A DNA stretch of 10,461 nucleotides. Source: Candidatus Aminicenantota bacterium (lineage in GTDB: Bacteria > Acidobacteriota > Aminicenantia > UBA2199). Position 1 is the first letter of the stretch, and every line of letters starts with the position of its first letter. Made by a program: the position numbers and the translations under genes. The stretch lies in NCBI GenBank assembly GCA_030671465.1, contig DAOVIP010000027.1, positions 1 to 10,461 on the forward strand, read 5' to 3'. The notes under the pieces are model-generated. The model saw only the letters and a list, made by a program, of their open reading frames with translations, searched no databases and was not told the DNA's origin. Shown here piece by piece: positions 6,193 to 10,461 of the stretch.

Positions 6193-8047
6193 GATTTGGC
6201 AGAGACTTGAAAATGGCCTGGCTTTTTTATCCATTTTCTTACTGGCCCTGATTCCCACCCTGGAGGTTTTTGTCCGGAAGTTTTTCAAGACCGGATTGAC
6301 CAATTCCACGATTTACACCCAGCACCTGGTTTTGTTTACGGCATTTATCGGTGCCATGATCACAGCCAGGGAAAATAAACATCTGTATCTGGCCCTGGAC
6401 TTGAGAATTAAGGGGTCTCTGAAAACCGTCATATCGGTCATCAACGCCTTTATTGCCAGCATGATTACTACCGCTTTCGCTGTTGCCTCTCTGTCTTTTG
6501 CCCTGACTGCCTTTGCCGATGATAAAAAGTTGGGTGGCATCTCCATGAAACTGGTGGCCATGGTGATGTTTCTCGGATTCGGGGTAATGGCCATTCGGTT
6601 TGTTCTGAATTTAGCCGGTGATGATAGGAAATTGCGATGGCTGGCAGCCCCGGGAATTTTATTCGGATTGCTCCTGGCTTTTGATCCGCTGCTGAATATC
6701 TTGCTCACTTTTTTTAATGAATTGCCGGGATTTGTTGACCATCTGCAGGCATTTTTCCATTCGCTGTATGCCTCCATTGCCTTCCCCTTGATTCTGGTCC
6801 TCATTATTTCAGCGATTTTTGGCCAGCGTATCTTTGTGGTTCTGGGAGGAGTAGCCTATCTGTTTTTTGCCCGGCAGGCTTTACCGCTGGAGGTAGTTCC
6901 AAACGAGGCGTATTCAATGTTGACCAGTCACTCCATACCGGCCATCCCCCTGTTTACCGTGACCGGTTTCATCCTTTCCGAAAGCAGGGCCGGTGAGCGG
7001 CTGGTAAAATTATTCAGATCGATTTTTTCCTGGTTTCCCGGCGGACTGGCGGTTATGGCTATCCTGGTCTGTGCATTTTTTACCACCTTTACCGGGGCAT
7101 CCGGTGTGACCATCCTGGCCCTGGGTGGGCTCTTATCGATCGTAATGCTGAAGGGGGGCTATAAAAGGAAATTCAGTCTGGGATTGTTGACCGCTTCGGG
7201 AAGTATCGGGTTACTTTTTCCCCCCAGTTTGCCGATCATCATCTACGGGGTAACCGCCCAGATCAGCATCAAGGATATGTTTCTGGGAGGCATTATTCCC
7301 GGGGTGCTGATGGTAATGGCCCTGATGGTCTTCGGGATTATTTTTGCGGTGAGAAACAAGGTTGAGCGGGAACCCTTTAAAATCAGGGAAGCACTTTCAT
7401 CTATAAAAGAATCCATTTGGGAAATTCTACTGCCCCTGGTGGTATTGGTGAGTTTTTTCGGTGGTTTGACCACCCTGGTTGAGAGTGCAGCCATTGCCGT
7501 GATCTATGTGTTGGTTATAGAGGTGTTTGTCAACCGGGATATAAAAGTAAGGGATATTTCCGGGGTGGTATTGAAAAGTGTTCCCATTATCGGCGGGGTA
7601 TTGATCATTCTGGCCCTGGCCAATGCACTTTCTTACTACATCATTGATGCCCAGATACCCTTGCAGCTGACTTCTTGGGTGGAAGCCAATATCGGTTCAA
7701 AATATGTTTTTCTTTTTCTTCTGAATATTGCACTTCTGATTACCGGGTGTTTTATGGATATTTTTTCTGCCATTCTGGTGGTGGTTCCTCTGATTCTGCC
7801 CCTAGGCAACCTGTTTGGAATTCATCCGGTTCATCTGGGCATCATCTTTTTAGCCAATATGGAACTGGGTTATTTGACACCCCCGGTGGGCCTAAATTTG
7901 TTTCTGGCATCCTATCGGTTTGAGGAACCGATGGGTAAGATCTATAGAGATGTTCTGCCGTTTTTTCTGATTCAGCTGGTGGTGGTATTGTTGATCACCT
8001 ACCTGCCGTTTTTGTCCACCGGTTTGCTGAGTCTTTTTGGCAATTAG
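6173..8047 (+). CDS. TRAP transporter fused permease, DctQ-DctM
   Basis: Fused small (DctQ) and large (DctM) membrane subunits of a TRAP transporter; DctM is the ion-coupled secondary transporter of the IT superfamily. Residues 1 to about 150 are the DctQ part with four spans (about 15-34, 48-64, 86-112, 124-147). A further span at about 156-181 links to DctM, which runs from about 192 to 624. DctM hallmarks are SIPAIPLFTVTGFIL (254-268), FTGASG (306-311, the usual SGSS-like loop), LLFPPSLPIIIYG (347-359) and ELGYLTPPVGLNLFL (564-578). Length 624 equals the sum of both subunits. The GTG start at 6173 lies 20 nt inside dctP, with AGGA at 6160-6163. Long overlap and shared strand show one transport operon. 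Confidence 0.94.
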   Translation: MIKTLNRIWQRLENGLAFLSIFLLALIPTLEVFVRKFFKTGLTNSTIYTQHLVLFTAFIGAMITARENKHLYLALDLRIKGSLKTVISVINAFIASMITTAFAVASLSFALTAFADDKKLGGISMKLVAMVMFLGFGVMAIRFVLNLAGDDRKLRWLAAPGILFGLLLAFDPLLNILLTFFNELPGFVDHLQAFFHSLYASIAFPLILVLIISAIFGQRIFVVLGGVAYLFFARQALPLEVVPNEAYSMLTSHSIPAIPLFTVTGFILSESRAGERLVKLFRSIFSWFPGGLAVMAILVCAFFTTFTGASGVTILALGGLLSIVMLKGGYKRKFSLGLLTASGSIGLLFPPSLPIIIYGVTAQISIKDMFLGGIIPGVLMVMALMVFGIIFAVRNKVEREPFKIREALSSIKESIWEILLPLVVLVSFFGGLTTLVESAAIAVIYVLVIEVFVNRDIKVRDISGVVLKSVPIIGGVLIILALANALSYYIIDAQIPLQLTSWVEANIGSKYVFLFLLNIALLITGCFMDIFSAILVVVPLILPLGNLFGIHPVHLGIIFLANMELGYLTPPVGLNLFLASYRFEEPMGKIYRDVLPFFLIQLVVVLLITYLPFLSTGLLSLFGN

Positions 8048-8059
8048 ATACGGATTATT

Positions 8060-8767
8060 ATGAAGCGTTTGATTATTATCCTAATAACCCTTTACTGGTT
8101 GAGTGTTTCAGGTCTGGCAGATGATCCCTACTTGTCCAGGCGGAAACTGATGGTTGACCGGCATATCGCTGCCAGGGGCATATCCGATGAATCTGTACTC
8201 AAGGCCATGCGGAAAGTGCCCCGACATCTGATGGTTTCCAGAGAGTTTAGATCACAGGCCTATGCGGATCATCCTCTGCCCATCGGAGAAAGCCAGACTA
8301 TATCCCAGCCTTATGTGGTGGCCCTGATGACCGAGGCCCTGCAATTGAAGCCCGGTGACCGGGTACTGGAAATTGGCACCGGATCGGGTTATCAGGCAGC
8401 GGTTCTGGCCGAGATCGTGAGTGAGGTTTATTCAATTGAAATCAGAAAAAATTTGGCTGATTCAGCCCGAAAAATCCTGACCAAACTGGGTTATCACAAT
8501 GTCGAAGTCAAATATGGCGATGGGTATTACGGCTGGGAGGCCCATGCACCTTTTGATGCCATCATCATCACAGCTGCTGCCAATCATATACCGCCGTCCC
8601 TGATCAAACAGTTGAAGGATGGGGGAACCCTGATATTACCCCTGGGCAGTACGGTCTACTATCAAATGTTGACCCTGGTCACCAAAAAGAATGAACAAAT
8701 CACCATCAGGCAGATGGGTTCGGTTCGCTTTGTGCCAATGATGGGAGAGGTCAGGAAAAAGAAATAA
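8060..8767 (+). CDS. pcm: Protein-L-isoaspartate O-methyltransferase with predicted signal peptide
   Basis: L-isoaspartyl protein carboxyl methyltransferase, which uses S-adenosylmethionine to methylate damaged isoaspartyl residues and start their repair. The enzyme core is complete: [20 protein letters not shown] near the N-terminus, [15 protein letters not shown] with the conserved QTIS serine (Ser82), the SAM-binding motif [16 protein letters not shown] (103-118), and [20 protein letters not shown]. The unusual feature is residues 1-20: Lys-Arg followed by an uninterrupted hydrophobic run and S-G-L-A before DDPY, which looks like a cleavable signal peptide, placing the enzyme in the periplasm. 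The SAM supply there is unexplained. ATG 8060 follows dctQM by 12 nt with only a weak GGA (8052-8054), so co-transcription with the transporter is likely. Some periplasmic PCMT-like proteins are known. Confidence 0.92.
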   Translation: MKRLIIILITLYWLSVSGLADDPYLSRRKLMVDRHIAARGISDESVLKAMRKVPRHLMVSREFRSQAYADHPLPIGESQTISQPYVVALMTEALQLKPGDRVLEIGTGSGYQAAVLAEIVSEVYSIEIRKNLADSARKILTKLGYHNVEVKYGDGYYGWEAHAPFDAIIITAAANHIPPSLIKQLKDGGTLILPLGSTVYYQMLTLVTKKNEQITIRQMGSVRFVPMMGEVRKKK

Positions 8768-8819
8768 CCATTTGATTCGATATTCCCTCATTTTTGATTA
8801 ATACCGATGATATGTTACA

Positions 8820-9713
8820 ATGTCGTTTCCCATGAGACTGAAAAGTGCAATTTATCTGGTCATGTTTGCGGTTCTGTTGGCCATGGGTCATATTCTCCAG
8901 AAAATGGTTCTGAATTACGGGGTCAGCCGTTTTGTATTTTCTTTTATTCGCATTTTCTCCGGGTTTGTGATCATAACCGGTCTAATTCTATATAAGCGGT
9001 ACCGGCCCATTAAAATCCTTAAAACCCATAGCCGGAATTTCATTGTACTGGGTGTTTTTTTTTCAGGTTTTGGTATTTTGATTAAACTGTGGGGCCTAAG
9101 TTTTACCACGGCCACCAATGCGGCTTTTATTATGTCGCTGTCCTCGCTTTCCGCTGCTTTTTTTGCCTTTCTGTGGTTAAAGGAAAAGGCGCCTGCCCAA
9201 TTCTATTGGGTGGTGTTGACCATGATTGCTGGGGTTTATCTGGTCACCACCAAGGGCAAACACCTTCTTCCACAAAAAGGGGATTTGATTATTTTTATTC
9301 TGGTTTTTTTAATCGGATTCATGCAGGTTTACGGCAAGCGGGTACTCAAGAATCTTTCTGTTCTGGAAACGGCCTTTGGCCGGTCTTTCTACGGGATGGT
9401 ATTCCTGGGCCTGCTGATTCCCTTTTTTGCCCCCCACGGTTTTTCCACCATTCCCAGCTTCAAGGTGTTGCTGATTGTTCTGGCCAATGGTATTACCTTC
9501 AGCGGCAGTATCATCTTTTTCTACAAAGCCCTTCAGCTCGAGGGAGCTTCCAATTCGGGAGTTTTTGCTCTGCTGGTACCGGTAATAACCACAATATTCG
9601 GGCGTTTGGTACTGGATGAGGTTCTGAATATCTATCAGATCATCGGAGGAGTGATTATCATTGCCGGTAGCTTTTTCATCAGTCGCATGCGTATCAAGCA
9701 GGCCAATTTTTAA
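8820..9713 (+). CDS. EamA/DMT-family transporter (RhaT-like permease)
   Basis: Membrane protein of 297 residues with about ten hydrophobic spans arranged as two EamA repeats, the layout of the drug/metabolite transporter superfamily. The first repeat ends in TATNAAFIMSLSSLSAAFFA, then LWLKEKAPAQFYWV and the span IAGVYLVTT; the second contains EGASNSGVFALLVPVITTIF, then LVLDEVLNIYQIIGG and VIIIAGSFF. These paired alpha-helical patterns, with an acidic residue before the last spans, are typical of amino-acid or metabolite exporters, but the substrate cannot be told. Start ATG 8820 has no good Shine-Dalgarno; ATG 8832 is a possible later start. It follows pcm by 52 nt with no terminator visible, so it may be the last gene of the TRAP operon or a separate unit. 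Confidence 0.88.
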   Translation: MSFPMRLKSAIYLVMFAVLLAMGHILQKMVLNYGVSRFVFSFIRIFSGFVIITGLILYKRYRPIKILKTHSRNFIVLGVFFSGFGILIKLWGLSFTTATNAAFIMSLSSLSAAFFAFLWLKEKAPAQFYWVVLTMIAGVYLVTTKGKHLLPQKGDLIIFILVFLIGFMQVYGKRVLKNLSVLETAFGRSFYGMVFLGLLIPFFAPHGFSTIPSFKVLLIVLANGITFSGSIIFFYKALQLEGASNSGVFALLVPVITTIFGRLVLDEVLNIYQIIGGVIIIAGSFFISRMRIKQANF

Positions 9714-9733
9714 TAATTTTTTCAATCTGAATC

Positions 9734-9752
9734 AGGGACACATCCCTTTTTT
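9734..9752 (+). terminator. Weak candidate intrinsic terminator after the EamA gene
   Basis: AGGGA (9734-9738) and TCCCT (9743-9747) can form a five-pair stem with a four-base loop, followed by a T run to 9752, 21 nt after the EamA stop. The stem is short, so efficiency is doubtful. Its position, before a convergent gene, fits a terminator for the plus-strand operon. A second AT-only dyad, TTTATA/TATAAA at 9788-9802, lies nearby. Confidence 0.4.
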
Positions 9753-9809
9753 ATGAGGAATTGTTATCTGTATCAGAAGAGGTAGTTTTTATATTTTATA
9801 AAGGTCTGT

Positions 9810-10461
9810 TCAAGAGTCCGCTTGATTTTTCGTTTTTTTCTTGAATTCCAGTTCATCGAACCAGAAATCTCTATTGGGTATATCCAGCTTCATCTCAACC
9901 ACGTTCCCTTGTTTATCACGAATAAACTGCACCGTACCCGTACCATGGGGAATAAAAGAAAAGGTGTTTCTCAATTTCAATACGAATGTATCATAGTGCA
10001 AATGAGTAAGGTCTGAAATAAATATCGGCGTGGGTAAAAGCTCAAGTACCAGTTTTCCTTTTTGCAAGGTTACCTTTGCATCGCCGTACATAAGTCCACC
10101 ATAAAGACCGGCATAGTCTTTAAGTTTCACCTCAGTGTGAGTGTTTGTTACACGCTTTTTTGTTATATCGATACCGCGCTGCATTTCTTTTTTTATAGAC
10201 TTCTGATATCGTTCCAGGTAGATGCGGCTCCAGTCTTTGGGTTTCACCCCCAGGTAAGTATCGATGATCTTATACCCCAAGGCGCTGGGTAACCTGTTGA
10301 TACTATTGGTGAGAATAACCAGGCCCAATTTTATCTCAGGCACCAATGCTACCCTGGATATCATCCCGTCCAAACCCCCACCATGGCCGATGATTTTGTA
10401 ACCATGATAATCCAATAATCCCCATCCAAGTCCATAGCTAATGAAGTGTGTCTTGGGAAAA
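9810..10461 (-). CDS. Class C beta-lactamase-like serine hydrolase, C-terminal part (5' end outside window)
   Basis: Carboxy-terminal 217 or so residues of a serine hydrolase of the beta-lactamase/peptidase S12 (penicillin-binding-protein-like) fold. Reading from the right edge, the frame starts FPKTHFISYGLGWGLLDYHG and contains GHGGGLDGM, the HxG-type third active-site motif of these proteins, followed by the strand pair SRVALVPEIKLGLVILTNS. After this comes a region of about 130 residues resembling DUF3471, often found at the end of such enzymes: YAGLYGGLMYGDAKVTLQKG and later FIPHGTGTVQFIRDKQG. The SxxK nucleophile and YxN motifs lie outside the window. The frame is open to the edge; the TTG at 10415 is internal. 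The gene converges on the EamA gene with a 96-nt gap. The substrate is unknown; peptide or ester hydrolysis is as likely as any antibiotic resistance. Confidence 0.88.
   Translation of the reverse strand, partial: FPKTHFISYGLGWGLLDYHGYKIIGHGGGLDGMISRVALVPEIKLGLVILTNSINRLPSALGYKIIDTYLGVKPKDWSRIYLERYQKSIKKEMQRGIDITKKRVTNTHTEVKLKDYAGLYGGLMYGDAKVTLQKGKLVLELLPTPIFISDLTHLHYDTFVLKLRNTFSFIPHGTGTVQFIRDKQGNVVEMKLDIPNRDFWFDELEFKKKTKNQADS

Noticed and set aside
6313..6804. Minus-strand frame of 163 codons opposite dctQM
   Set aside because: Opposite hydrophobic membrane spans; typical shadow frame with no domain and no neighbouring minus-strand genes.
9089..9619. Plus-strand frame of 176 codons inside the EamA gene
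   Set aside because: Shifted frame of a clear ten-span transporter; Gly/Phe/Cys-rich translation without a domain.
9810..10415. TTG at 10415 as the start of the serine hydrolase
   Set aside because: Upstream in-frame residues YGLGWGL are a conserved part of the family and the frame is open to the window edge, so the gene is cut by the edge instead of starting here.

Overview
The window carries the end of a bacterial ribosomal-protein/replication operon, an ECF sigma/anti-sigma pair, a complete TPR-associated TRAP transporter operon followed by two further co-directional genes, and the 3' part of a convergent serine-hydrolase gene. Gene density is high, starts are a mixture of ATG and GTG, and genes often touch or overlap. 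An exported solute-binding protein and a probably exported TPR partner imply a periplasm, so a Gram-negative-type (diderm) bacterium. The TatT-DctP-DctQM arrangement and the general protein style resemble Candidatus Aminicenantes and other Acidobacteriota/deltaproteobacteria/spirochaete-like lineages. This placement is a recognition-based guess; no 16S or other marker search was possible.

Region 1 (1-2881, + strand): rpsF (3' part), rpsR, rplI and dnaB lie head to tail with 11-nt overlap, 1-nt gap and 0-nt gap, the classical S6-S18-L9-DnaB order. L9 is about twice the normal length because of a 160-residue charged, disordered-looking tail containing a recent 37-codon tandem duplication.

Region 2 (2882-3986, + strand): a 132-nt leader with several short inverted repeats precedes an ECF sigma factor. 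Its stop overlaps by 14 nt a small single-span membrane protein that is probably its anti-sigma factor and lacks a zinc-binding motif.

Region 3 (3987-4222): a 236-nt intergenic region with a good housekeeping-type promoter candidate and a possible 12-codon leader ORF whose stop overlaps the first possible tatT start.

Region 4 (4211-9713, + strand): tatT, dctP and a fused dctQM form a tightly overlapping secondary transporter operon (TRAP family, driven by an ion gradient), followed after 12 nt by an L-isoaspartyl methyltransferase with an apparent signal peptide, and after 52 nt by an EamA/DMT-family exporter. The solute-binding protein lacks the arginine that normally holds a carboxylate ligand, so the substrate is probably not a classical C4-dicarboxylate or sialic acid.

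Region 5 (9714-10461): a short convergent intergenic region with one weak terminator candidate, then a minus-strand gene for a class C beta-lactamase-like serine hydrolase with a C-terminal DUF3471-like domain. Its N-terminal catalytic part lies beyond the right edge. No tRNA, rRNA, CRISPR array, insertion sequence or replication origin was seen.
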